Assembly (NCBI GenBank): GCA_009763385.1
Contig: CM019831.1
Coordinates: forward strand, 80,511,845-80,575,844
DNA: 64,000 bases
Origin: Coix lacryma-jobi var. lacryma-jobi
Lineage: Eukaryota > Streptophyta > Magnoliopsida > Poales > Poaceae
Direction: 5' to 3'
Made by a program: the position numbers and the translations under genes. Position 1 is the first letter of the stretch. Each line of letters begins with the position of its first letter. The notes under the pieces were generated by a model that saw only the letters and a program-made list of their open reading frames with translations, was not told where the DNA came from and ran no database searches. Below are positions 31,282 through 42,594 of this stretch, piece by piece.

Positions 31282-34200
31282 TGTCAGGGTTACGAGGATG
31301 CTACGCTAGCCGAAAAACAAAATTTTTCAACCCCATAAACCAGGAACTACTGCTAGTTATAGATCACGGGATTACCACTAGACGCGCAGATGCAGCGGAA
31401 GACGTCTCGGTGTAGACGTGCGCGTCGCAGCGATGCCGTGTAGATGTTCACGTCCGACCTTCACGTCTCCACTGTTGATGGTCCTTAAACACCTGTTTTA
31501 CCATCAACATTTGACCCTAAAATCCACCAAAAAGGCATGAAATGTAGTCAAATAGGTTTCAAACTAACGAAATTCCACATGTCCATAGAATTTTATTTGA
31601 ATGCAGGATTTGAACCAAATTTGGACATATGGACCCACTAGAGGCCAAGCCCACTCGGTAGGGCCCAAATGGGCCTAAGGGGGGTGGCGCCCGCCACCCC
31701 TAGGTGGCGCTCGCCACTTGGGTTGGCCCAAGCTCCACTCCGTGCCACGTCACCGATCCGTGTGACCTCACCAAGGCCAAATCTTGGCCCTTGGTCACTA
31801 GGTCAGTGGCATCGGACGGCTCAGGGAGGAGTGGCGTGGATCAAGGCTGAATGTCGGTTGCTAGGACATGCAACCGACCTCCAAACCGCCTTGGACAACC
31901 ACCTGGAGGCCGTAGGACCAAAGCCGGTGCATCCAACGGCCAGGGGACTGGCGGCCGCCAGTAGGGGGTGGCGCCCGCCACCTGACCAAACCCTAGGTCG
32001 GTTGGCTGCCCCCTATAAGTACCCCCCTCACTCATTTGGGCTATAAATACCCCCCTGAGGCATCACTTCATTCATATCCCACACAAGAGAAGCAAAGCAA
32101 GTAGAAGCAAGCAAGTGAGAGCTCAGAGAGCTTAGGCAAGTAGGTAGCTAGTAGAGCAAGGCATCTTTGCCCTCGCGGTAGCGCTGCTCAAGGCTTAGCT
32201 CAAGAGTAGAGGCGTGCGAGTGATCGGTTCTGGAGCTGGGAAGAGTCTTCCTTCATCTCTAGTTCAGGTTTTGCTCTTGTATCTCAAGCACTTTACTATA
32301 TTCTAGTTCATCATTTCAAGTATTACTTTATTCTACTTATCAGTATTGAGTGGTATACTTGATTGATTGCTTGAGTGCCTAGCTATCCTACAGTTCAATT
32401 CACTTAGCCATAGTAGTTAATCTCTAGTGTGCTTAGTGATTGATCTTTGCCAATAGGTTGCTTAGTTAGTTTAGTGTTTATCTTATTAAGTCAAGTTTTT
32501 GCTCTGACCTCCGCAAGGGTGTCTCTATTCAAAGCTAGGGTAGAGATAGTTAGAATATAGTTAAGCGTGGTGCTTAGTTATAGACTTACCTTCAGATACG
32601 GCTGGACCCCCGGATAGCTGTGGTAGCAAGCAGGTGGTGACAGCCCTGTGCGCCTTGAATTCCACCACGTAGTTGGCCCAGTTTAACAGTAAGGCTCGTT
32701 GTGCTAGCGTTCAACCTAAGTAAGTGGTAAAGGCTAGTACGCCTCGATACTTGACAAGATAGGAATAAAACTTTACTTAACTTAGTTGCTTTATTGTCTT
32801 TTTCCTGCATTGCTTCGTAACTATCTTGCTTCGTAGTTATCTTGCTCTGTGGTTATCTAGGAGTAGTTAGTAGTTAGTAGTTATTAGTTAGTTACCCTTA
32901 GTTATCCCATTCTATCTACCTATCCATCCACCCTACCTTAGCCTTCCATTTCATCCTTACCTATCCACCCATATATTCTTTCTAGCCTTTCATCTCCTCT
33001 CTTCTCCCCTTTTCCCTTTTCTCTTTTCTTCGACTCTCATCCCCTCCTTGACTCAACTCATACACCACCCTAGCCTTCCCTTGGGATCAAATAAATCGAC
33101 ACCTGGTACTCCCAGGCGAAGTGCTACTACGATAGTTCTGTGCGCTTGCAGAATCTCCTCCTGATAGATTGCATTCTCGCTAGCTAGCTCCTACTAGTGT
33201 CGGGACTGACAACACCGCTTGGCATTAGTAGATAGCTATTTTAGTTACCCTATCCTAGGTGTATCTAAGAACTACCAACATCCACGTGCGGTTCGTCCTT
33301 GTGCTCCAGATGCAGCACCTCTGAGGTATCCCACACGTATAGGGAGGAAACGTTACGCCTCCAGACTGCTAGGTCTGCGAGGAGCAATTAGGCGCGGGCG
33401 TGAGGTGGGTGACGGCTGTCCAAAATGACGTGTTCAAACCATGGTCGCCCCACCCCTCTTTATATAGGCGTCCCTAATGAGCCCACCGACCTGGAGGCCC
33501 ATTAGCAAACCCTAATCCTGGTCTGACTCGAGTCCAACTCGAATCAGGCTTCCAGCCCCTTAAGCGTGCGACCCTATGGGTTCACGCACACATAGACATG
33601 GCCCGAGTACTCCTACTCGCCCAATAGTTGACAGCGGCCTCTAGCAAGATGTGTCAACTCCTATGTATACGCAAAGATCATATCTGACGAACCACCACGA
33701 TCACATATACGTAATTCCCTTGCCACACAATATTTGGTCCAACTCATAAGTTAACACTTAACCTAAGCACGGCCATGCATTTTATGATCCAATCATTTGA
33801 GTGGTCCAGTGATATCTCTCTCGCATGGAGAGGGGCAAATCCCATCTTGATCGTCTATGTCTCACAACATACTTCCTGACAAACCCGAAGACTATCTTTA
33901 TAACTACCCTGTTACGAAGTAGCGTTTGATAGTCCCTAAGTAAGTCGATTCATATCTTGAGAACATACCACAATCTCAGGTCTAAGGACATAACGTACAT
34001 GACGTGTGAAGAGATAATAAGAACATCTCATGTTGGGTCAGTCCAGCCCCATGTCATACATGTGCCCACATTATTAGTTTGACATCTCCATGTCTATGAC
34101 TTGTGAAACATAGTCATCAACTAATACATGTGCTGATCTAATATTCATGTGTGTCCTCACATGAACTCCGATCAGGGACAACTATCGAATAACCATACAA

Positions 34201-34343
34201 GTAAAAGAGTTTCACAGACAATTCACATAATTGTCAATCAATACAAGTTGTCTTTAATGGATATTCAATGAACATATAATAAATCATGGATACAATAGAA
34301 ATATCATCATCTCTATGATTACCTCTAGGGCATATTTCCAACA
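31282..34343 (-). repeat. solo Copia LTR (about 1249 bp without its own insertion)
   Basis: On the minus strand it begins TGTTGGAAATATGCCC, as Angela/BARE-type LTRs do, and ends at the plus-strand start TGTCAGGG. It is flanked by a 5-bp duplication AGGAT (31277-31281 and 34344-34348) in the integrase of the Copia element. A minus-strand TATA box (CTATATAAAG) lies near 33457-33466. It is split by 31473-33285. A single LTR with duplication implies LTR-LTR recombination after insertion. Confidence 0.85.
31473..33280 (+). repeat. solo LTR of the gag-protease Athila-like family (1808 bp)
   Basis: TGTTGATGG to CTACCAACA, same family as 20554-22452, flanked by TCCAC (31468-31472 and 33281-33285) inside the Copia solo LTR. 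TATA box in CTATAAATACCCCC near 32041. It carries paired dyads at 31684-31717 and 31949-31981. Confidence 0.88.
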
Positions 34344-34348
34344 AGGAT

Positions 34349-37063
34349 TGCCCAAGCTACACATGGAGAAGGATCTTATTTGCCAATCTTTTAGACATGG
34401 GAAAATGGTTGTCGCTCCGCACCATCCTGTGAATCAAGTTATGACCAAACGCCCTTGAGAGCTTTTGCATATGGACCTTGTAGGTTCGGCTCGGGTGAGC
34501 TCGGATGGTGGGAAGTGGTATGTGCTTGTTGTTGTTGACGACTTCTCGAGATATTCATGGGTTTTCTTTTTAGCTGAGAAAACTAAGACTTTCTCTTTTA
34601 CTCGCAATCTGATTTTGCGTCTTCAGAATGAGTTCCCTAAGAACTCGATGAGAGCTATTCGTAGCGATAATGGTTCCGAGTTTAAGAACTCGGATTTTGA
34701 GAAGTTTTGTAACTCTTTGGGTTTGGAGCATCAGTTTTCTTCCCCCTACACACCTTGTTGAGATATGATCTTTGCGTATATTTCCAATCGAACCTTTGTT
34801 GAGATGGCTAGGACGATGCTCGATGAGCATAGGACTCCTAGGTGGTATTGGGCTGAGGCTGTTAACACTGCATGCTATATTTCCAATCGCATTTTTCTTC
34901 GTGCCTTCTTGAAGAAGACATCTTATGAGTTGCGATTTGGGAAGCAACCCAAAGTGAGTTATTTTAGAGTTTTTAGTTGCCACTGTTTTATACTCAAGAA
35001 AGGCAACTTGGACAAGTTTGAGTCTCGCTCTTCTGACAGTGTATTTTTGGGTTATGGTAATCATACTCATGCATATCGTGTACTTAACCTTGATACTAAC
35101 CGAGTCATGGAGACATCCGATGTCACCTTCGATGAGACCATGCATTGTCCTTCTAGATTTGAGCGTGCAGGTGATCATGAGGTTGGAGAGCCTCTTTTTG
35201 ATGATGAGGAAGATGGAGCTGAACAGATGGATGACCCAGATCTTCCTCCACCTGCTGTTCCTTTGGGATCGACTTCGACCACGACTGCTCGCGGCCCCGA
35301 CCCATCTTCTTCCACTACATGGGGGGCGGTCGATCCACCACCTTGGGGTTTGCCCGTGATACCCGAGAGGGCACCAGCTACTGTTGAGGGGGAGGTCACT
35401 TCAGCACGGGAGGCGCCACGACACATCCAGCGCCAACACCCTCCTCAATAGATGATCGGCAACATCCACGAACGCGTCACTCGGTCAAGGTCACAACAAA
35501 TTTCTCACTTTGCTCATTTTGCATTTGTTGCTGATTTTTAACCCCGAGATGTTGGACACACTTTATCTGATCCGGATTGGGTCAATGTCATGCATGAGGA
35601 GCTTGAAAATTTTGAGAGAAATCGGGTTTGGGTTCTTGTTCCACCTCCTCATGAGTGTCACCCTATTGAGACAAAATAGGTTTTCAAAAACAAACAAGGA
35701 GAGGATGGCCATGTTGTGAGAAACAAGGCCAGACTTGTAGCCCAGGGTATAGTCAGAAGGAGGGGATAGACTATGAGGAGATTTTTGCTCTTGTAGCTCG
35801 TTTGGAGGAAATTAGGATACTCTTGGCTTTTGCTGCATCCAAGGGTTTCAAACTTTTTCAAATGGATGTCAAGAGTGCCTTCCTAACGGCTACATAGAAG
35901 AAGAGGTGTATGTGAGACAACCCCCCGGTTTCAAAAATCCAAAGTTTCCAAACCATGTTTTTAAACTTAACAAAGCTTTGTATGGTTTGAAACAAGCCCC
36001 TAGAACCTGGTATGATAGGTTGAAAACCTTTTTGCTTGCTAAGGGTTTTAAAATGGGATGTGTGGATAAAACTCTTTTTCTCCTCAAGCAAGGCAATGAC
36101 ACTTTGTTGGTTCATATTTACGTGGATGATATCATTTTCGGTCGTTCTTCTCATGCTTTGGTTGCCAAGTTTGCAGATACAATGAGCAGGGAATTTGAGA
36201 TGAGCATGATGGGCGAGTTGACATTCTTTCTCGGGTTGCAAATCAAGCAATCCTGAGAAGGGACGTTTGTGCACCAGGGCAAGTACACCAAGGACATAGT
36301 GAAGAAGTTCGATATGGGTGAGGCCAAGCCTCTTCCAACACCCATGTCGACCATGATGGCCCTGGATGCGGATGAGGAGGGAGAAGTTGTGGACCAGAAG
36401 GAGTACCGGAGTATGATCGGGTCGCTGCTGTACCTAACGGCGACACGCCCGGACATTCAGTTCGCTGTGTGTCTTTGCGCACGATTTTAGTCGTCGCCGC
36501 GCACTTCTCACCGTCAGGCGGTCAAGCGCATTATGAGGTACCTTCGTTTCACTCCAGAGTTCGGGATTTGGTATTCTGCTTCTTCTACCCTCTCTCTTTG
36601 CGGTTACTCTGACGCTGATTTTGCTGGTTGCCGACTTGATCGCAAGTCCACTTCTGGGACTTGTCAGTTTTTAGGTTCTTCTCTTGTATCTTGGTCTTCT
36701 CGCAAGCAGTCTAGTGTCGCCCAGTCTACCACAGAGGCTGAATATGTTGCTGCGGCTAGCTATTCTTCCCAGTTGTTGTGGATGATGGCCACTTTGCGTG
36801 ATTTTGCTCTGAGCTTTTCACGAGTTCCTTTGCTTTGTGACAGCAAGAGTGCGATTAGCGTTGCTAAGAACCACGTGCTTCATTCTAAGACCAAACACAT
36901 CGATGTGTGCTTTCATTTCTTGCGAGACCACTATGAGAAGGGTGATATCGACCTTCGCCATGTCGATACTCATCATCAGTTGGCAGATATTTTTACTAAG
37001 CCTTTGGACCAATTAACCTTTGCTAGGTTGAGAGGTGAGCTTGGTGTGTGTTTCCCCTTTTAG
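34349..37063 (+). pseudogene. pol: Copia pol: integrase, RT, RNase H
   Basis: Integrase resumes after the solo LTR with HMDLVGSARVSSDGGKW, IRSDNGSEFKN and PYTPC. The next 27 bases, where the catalytic Glu should be, are foreign filler, and a stop follows. The frame recovers at NRTFVEMARTM. RT has ALYGLKQAPRTWYDRLK and YVDDIIFG near 36119. RNase H has DADFAGCRLDRKSTSGT and STTEAEYVAAA and ends HHQLADIFTKPLDQLTF. Further in-frame stops at about 34457, 35449, 35538, 35677, 36255 and 36488, some at expected Trp codons. Confidence 0.88.
34758..34790 (+). other. patchwork filler in Copia integrase
   Basis: 34761-34780 is an exact 20-base inverted copy of 33666-33685 in the nearby solo LTR. The following 34777-34790 matches 34876-34889 downstream in the same integrase over 14 bases. 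Together they replace about 24 coding bases, including the catalytic Glu region. This pattern is typical of templated end-joining repair. Confidence 0.75.
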
Positions 37064-38487
37064 TAGGGGGAAACATTTTGGTTGTATCATGGATTGACTT
37101 CTTTTGTTTTGTTCTTGTTTAGTCTTTGCATTTCATCATGTTTGCATCTTTACTCTTTCGAGCTTCATGTCTATAATCTTTAGAATGAATCTATGCTATG
37201 ATTAGTGTATGCTCTGATGATACATGATGATGCTTGTAGCTTAGGCTCTTCTTGATTACTGATACACGTTGTGAGCTGAGCTATTTTCTAGAACTGTGAA
37301 TATGCTTAATCAAACATAAAATTTGAAACTTGTTCACCATTGAGATTGGCAACTAGCATGTGTAGAATGTGTTGAAGTTACTTGTACTATTCCTATATGC
37401 TAGGTTGCTATGTCTCTAGTTCTGAGTCTTTCACTTGCTTGGTATATTCATATTCTGTTAAAATTGAACCAAGTCTAAGTGAATTAAAAATATCGAGATG
37501 GGATTGCTTGATAGCACATCACGATATCGAGACTGTTTCTCATTGCACATTGAGTTAAACTTGAGTCGTGTAGTGTAAGACCGAAATCGTTGCTTCAAGC
37601 TTCTGATTGCTTATGCATAGGCTTAGCTCGGTTGAAAAGTTAGGCAATGTCAAGTTTTCAACCTCTCACAATCACATGCTGAAAATTTGAACTTGTGTAA
37701 TCACCGCTGCAACTCTGATCAAATTTGAAAGCATAAGTCTATGTTTCATTCTATAGCATGATGATTGAACTTTGCTAGGGGTAGTTCACCATGTATACAT
37801 GTTTAGCATCTGTTCGACTTCCTATCTATACATGTTTGATGTTATTTTGATGGTGAAACCCTTTCTAAATGGCTTAAAACTGCTCACTATGCTCCCATGT
37901 TCATATTTTGTATTATGTGATCAGTTTGGGCCGTTGCTGGCGTTATACTTGTTGTTGAGTCGTCGGATCAGCACTCTTTAGAGCATCTATTCACTCTATC
38001 GACTATATACCTAAAGCTGCTAACCTGCATTTGTGGCTCATATGCATTTGCTTGATTGTGCATTTTCAACTAAGGGGGAGAAATTGGACAAATCATGTCT
38101 TAGTTGTGTGCACTATTCAAGGGGGAGTTTGCTCATTTGATGAGTTTTCATTTGGTTTGGAGCGGTTTTCAGCTAGTTGTGTTGAGCCTTTGCCTCTTTC
38201 TTGAGGGGCCAGCTGATTTATTCAAGTTGACTGCTTTGCTCTGAACTTCTCGCTAGCGGTGTTGAGCCCGTTCTGCCTCTTCTTGAGGGCTAGCTTTGTT
38301 TTGCTTGGTTGCGTCGAGCCGTTGCCCATGTCTATGGGAACCAAGTTGTCTTGCTCACTCCATTCGACTTTTCTTGGCTTTGCGTTGTTTCTAGTCGATT
38401 GGTTGAGTTCGCTTCCTTCTTCTTCTTTTTCTTCTATTTCATATGATTTTTATTGGTAGTTGACAATGCACTCATCAAGGGGGAGAT
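37064..38487 (+). other. Copia post-pol noncoding region
   Basis: No gene seen. Three near-identical polypurine tracts, AAGGGGGAG, occur near 38073, 38120 and 38477. The last directly precedes the LTR. Long noncoding or env-like regions here are known for SIRE/Maximus elements. Confidence 0.6.
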
Positions 38488-38835
38488 TGCGGATACATGG
38501 GTGTATGCCGGATCTTGAGATGATGAGTGATTGTCAACTGGTATGATGCGCATGTTCTTTGACTTGTGTTGTGCAGGTGTCGAGCTCGGAGACGGTGATC
38601 GAAGGCAAGGTGAAGGTCAAGTAGAGACGTGTCGTGCCGATGGACCCGGAGCTGTGAAGGGCGGACGTGAGGGTTGGACTGACAGACCAGTGGCCTGAGG
38701 ATCAGCCATGGTGGCTGACAGCCTGGGACAGCAACAAGTGAAGACTCGTGGGTGGACGGGGTGCACGGGCGGTGCATCCCTCTACGGCCTCGGTTTGGTG
38801 GTTGAGCCACAGAAAAACCACCGAGTGGATGGTTT

Positions 38836-39013
38836 CCAGGTTTGGGCCTCAAAACCTGGGTGCGGCCGGTTTTCGAGTTTGGGCCACAAAACTCGGGCTG
38901 AGGACGGTTTCCAGGTTTGGGCCTCAAAACCTGGGTGCTGGCGGGTTTCTGAGTTAGGGCCACAAACCTCAGCTGGGGACGACTGGTTTCCCGGTTTCGG
39001 CCTCAAAACCGGG
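38836..39013 (+). repeat. five tandem imperfect hairpins with covarying arms
   Basis: Dyads at 38836-38859, 38874-38895, 38911-38934, 38949-38972 and 38990-39013, with centres 37 to 41 bp apart. Each has a GGCCWC-type loop and arms that differ between units yet mostly stay complementary (CCAGG/CCTGG, CGAG/CTCG, CTGAG/CTCAG, CCCGG/CCGGG). Each is preceded by GGTTT. Confidence 0.8.
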
Positions 39014-39806
39014 GGGAGGTCCGTGAAAAGGACGGATGACGAGTGGCGGCACGTGGCGGCATCCGGTGAGGTCGCGTCGAGGCGAAGCTAACTGATGTGC
39101 GGGCGTGGCCGTCGGATCGACATCAACTTCGAGTTGGACAGGAATACCATTAGGGTTAGCCTGCTCGCTCATTAGCAGTAGGGGTAGAAGGGGAATAATT
39201 GTATTAGGCTATATTAGGAGAGGCAACCCCTCCCTCCAGACTATCTCAGCCATTGCTATTTTCACTCTAGGGTTTATTACTTCCCATTCCCTGTTGTAGC
39301 TACTGAGATCCGTAGAGACGGTGAATCATACCTCTATGTATTTGGATTTTGATGAAACGGGACCGGTTTCCTGTTGTCTCCTCGTGGGGATGAATTTCGG
39401 CTGGGAATTGAGATTGTGATTTGTGTTCTTAAGTTGTTCTTCGCGTTTTGCTTTTTGTCTCAATTTTCCCGTCGCTCGATCTCCCTCTACGCTGCGTCTT
39501 TTTCGAATCCACTTGAATCAACTTGTTCTTTGATGTGAGGAGAACATTTCCACCGAAGGAATTCATCTCAACCCTTGCGAACAAGTAGATCGGGTCGATT
39601 CAAGTTTCATGGCGACTTTTTCATTCCTACATTCCCTTTCGATTTTCTGAAGTTTGAGTTGATTTGAGCGGATGATTTCTTAGGGATAGTCTTCCAACTA
39701 CCTAGGAACCATTTTCTCCAAGTTTGGGATCAAAGGATTTCGATTTGATTCGGCTTTGGGAAGATTTGGGAGAAAGGCGTTTGAAATTGCCCTCCCTGGG
39801 TGCTCG

Positions 39807-40061
39807 CGGACAGTCCGCCACTTGAGGCGCGGACAGTCCGCGCGTCGGGATCCAGCCAGGTCAGTGGTTGCGCGTCTCGGTGTGTTTGGGCTCGGGTGAC
39901 CGGCGGACAGTCCACCGTTGGGGAGCGCGGACAGTCCGGGCCCGAGCAGGGGTGTTCAGCAGACTTGCAGTTTTCTACTTTGGGCTGGCGGATAGTCCGC
40001 CACCAATCCACGGACAGTCCGGCAGTGGGCGGACAGTCCGGGACTGTACCCGCGGACAGTC
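39807..40061 (+). repeat. CGGACAGTCC palindrome repeats in Copia LTR
   Basis: About eight copies of CGGAC-A-GTCC with variable flanks. The best, at 39828-39842, is CGCGGACAGTCCGCG, perfect around a central A. One copy has A to T (GGATAGTCC) and one is broken at the end. Confidence 0.85.
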
Positions 40062-40472
40062 AGGGAATCTACTGAGTGTTGTTTTCCAGTGTGTTTGCTC
40101 TCCCGGCTTGTCGGCTTTGTTTCCGGACTTCTCGTATGCTCCTAGAGTTCACCAAGGAACCTCTCTAGGTATCTTTGCTACTTGTTAGCATCGGTATTTA
40201 GGGATTTCCCGACGTAGCCTTCCATCTACGTTCAGGAGTTGGTTTTTGGGCTTGGACTTGACTCGGCGCTTTCGAGTTTTGGTTTGCTCTTGTTTGGTGG
40301 TGCCTCGCTGTGATCCTAGGGATCATCCACCCTCTTTCTGAGGGTCGTGGGCATCATGCTTGTGTCCGAAGCTTTTGGGGTTGATTTGTTGGGACAAAGG
40401 TCAAAGTTTCGAAAGAAATTTTTAGGCTCCCATTCACCCCCCCTCTGGTCGCCTTTGGTACTCAGTCCTTCA

Positions 40473-41925
40473 CTAACACACGTGCACAAAGTGGTGAAAC
40501 ACTTTAGTGTTAGCACATGGAAGCAAGGGTAGAAGTTAGAAAGTGGAAGGTGATGAGTTAGGGGCATCGGACGCGGCGGGCGACAACATGGGACGATGGA
40601 CTGTCGTGTCCGATGGCAAACCCTAACTTAGTCTGATGCAACAGGTTGCATCGAACGCTGCATTGGACGCTGGTCCGAGCGTCCGATGGCTGTGACGTGG
40701 CGCGAGCTAACTTAGCAGGGAGCATCGGACGCTGGCCTACGTCCGATGAGGAAGCATCGGACGTGTTCGATGCGTTTCTGACCTCTCTAGAACCTCTCTA
40801 TTCGCTCATCAGACGCAGGGGTGTAGCGTTCGATGTTCAGGTCCTGGAGCGACCGATGTGGCGCTATTCTGTGCTGAAAAGAGCGAGTGGCATCAGCGCG
40901 TCCGATGCCACATTAATCTGCGCGGGAAGCGATATAGCCATTGGGATCGAGCGGATGACATTCATAACAGGGGGACACATGGCTTCATCGGAAGCATCGG
41001 ACGCTGGGGCAGCATTCGATGGTCGAGCATCGGCGCGTCTAATGCCCCCGATTTCAGCCCAACGACTAGCCTGACTTGTGTGGGCTATTTAAGTGGCTTG
41101 GCCGACTCACTTGGGTTCTCTCTTGCACATTTTTGATCCCTAAGCATTCTTGTGAGCATAGCCAAGCCTCCTCACTCATCTCTAGTGTTGATTTGATCAT
41201 TTGCTGGCGAGATTGAGTGATCTGGTGCTAAGATTTGAAAGAGTTCATTCTAGTGGCACTAGTTCTTCGCATCGGCTTTGAGTTTCTTGTTACTCTTGGC
41301 ATTTGTTGGTGCCTAGATGGCTTGGAGGCGATTGGGTGGAGTTGGCAAGATTGGTGATTGTTCTTGGCCACCACTGAGCTCATTGTGAGGGTTTTTTCGG
41401 GCCTAATCCCCGCCGGAGTGGCGAAAGACACTCCTAGTGGATTGCTCGTGTCATTGAGCTACTTCACTTGTGGTAGATTCTTGTGGGGCTTGTGTATCTT
41501 TGGCGTGGTGCCAATTAGCCACCAGATCACCAAGAGTTGGTCAACACAACAGCGAGTAGTGTGCCGGCAAGCACGTGAACCTCGGGATAAATCTTCTGTC
41601 CCACGTGCTTCCTTGTGTGCTTGATTCTATCTCCTGGTGATTGGCTCTTCATCTATTATATTCACCGATGATTGGTACTACAAAGACGTTCCACAAGGCT
41701 TGGTGATAACCTCCCTAACTAGTTCTTTCATTCATTGCTACATTGTTCATTGACTATATATATATATATATATATATCTTGTGCTTACCTTTTGCTAGAC
41801 ATATCTTGTGTAGATATTTTATCTTGTTCATACTTTTTGTATAATTAGTTCTTTGATCATATTGCCCCTCATTGATCATAATATATACATTATGTAGACT
41901 ACCTCTTCTTAGTCTATATTCATTG
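40473..41925 (+). repeat. SIRE-like LTR, 5'-truncated, sense
   Basis: Starts inside an LTR at CTAACACACGTG and contains a repeat block of GCATCGGACG and CGTCCGATG dyads (40560-41060), a TATA-like GCTATTTAAG near 41082, and U5-like sequence with an (AT)n run. It is followed by an inverted fragment of a related LTR. No complete LTR ends or target duplication are visible. Confidence 0.6.
41755..41777. repeat. (TA)n microsatellite
   Basis: About 11 TA units. Confidence 0.9.
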
Positions 41926-42460
41926 TGTCATATCCAGCATCCGATGTTGCCTGCAGCAACGTCTGATGCCCATATCTCAGCACCATTAGCTTTATAACTT
42001 CTACCCTTGCTTCCATGCGCTAACACTAAAGTGTTTCACCACTTGTACATGTGTGTTAGCATTTTGCAAAGCATTTTTCAAGGGTTGTGTTAGTCACTCA
42101 CTAGGTCTAAAGCATCGGCACTTGAACACCACATAAGCCGTGAATTATCTCCTCTTGATAGTACGACTATTTATCCTAAATGTGATCACACTCGCTAAGT
42201 GTCTTGGTCACCAAAACAAAAAGCCCTATAGGTTATACCTTTGCCTTCGGGCCTCTTTGCTCCAACTCTTCTCTTCTTCCAATTCACCAAGTGTAGAGCA
42301 CATGATCACTTCATTGCATGTGATCATCACCATCTTTCATGGTTGCCACCTTGCTCGCTCCATAACTTGGCTTGGTTTTAATCCTTTCTTATTAGCTATA
42401 CACATGCTTAGCAATAGGATAAGACCAAATATGTTTCATCAATTAACCTAAACCAAAGTA
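41926..42460 (-). repeat. SIRE-like LTR 5' half, antisense
   Basis: The minus strand reads as the 5' half of a SIRE/Maximus-type LTR and ends in the ~110-bp block that begins the sense fragment at 40473. The two fragments therefore form a fold-back with arms near 40473-40550 and 41985-42060. The boundary at 41926 is approximate. Confidence 0.55.
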
Positions 42461-42594
42461 GGGCTTCCAACCTTCCAATAAAGATTCTATGCAAGGAGAG
42501 AGAGAGGGGGAGAAAGTATAAGCAGAGTCACATTGGTGCTGGTATCGAGGATTAAGAAGATTCAAACAAAGAAGAGCATGGAAGAGCTCAATAG

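Larger units (their letters stand above)
30575..40472 (+). mobile_element. Copia element, SIRE/Maximus-like, interrupted twice
   Basis: Gag tail 30590-30789, protease and pre-integrase 30804-31281, integrase/RT/RNase H 34349-37063, a 1.4-kb noncoding 3' region, then a 3' LTR at 38488-40472. The left part is off-window beyond the Tat insertion. 31282-34343 is a solo LTR inserted in integrase. The long post-RNase H region with repeated AAGGGGGAG tracts suits the SIRE/Maximus lineage. Many stops; non-functional. Confidence 0.75.
38488..40472 (+). repeat. Copia 3' LTR (about 1985 bp)
   Basis: Starts TGCGGATACATGG after the polypurine tract and ends near CAGTCCTTCA. The end segment CCATTCACCCCCCCTCTGG is typical of SIRE/Maximus LTRs. 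It holds five tandem hairpins (38836-39013) and a CGGACAGTCC repeat block (39807-40061). No second copy is in the window, so the right end is inferred from the CA and the start of a different LTR. Decayed pieces of the same LTR recur at 53772-54290. Confidence 0.65.

Noticed and set aside
41755..41777. Regulatory site
   Set aside because: Simple TA microsatellite.
40470..42065. CACTA-type DNA transposon (starts CACTA, inverted ends)
   Set aside because: The other end reads TGCTA, there is no matching duplication, and the sequence is recognisable SIRE-like LTR in both arms.
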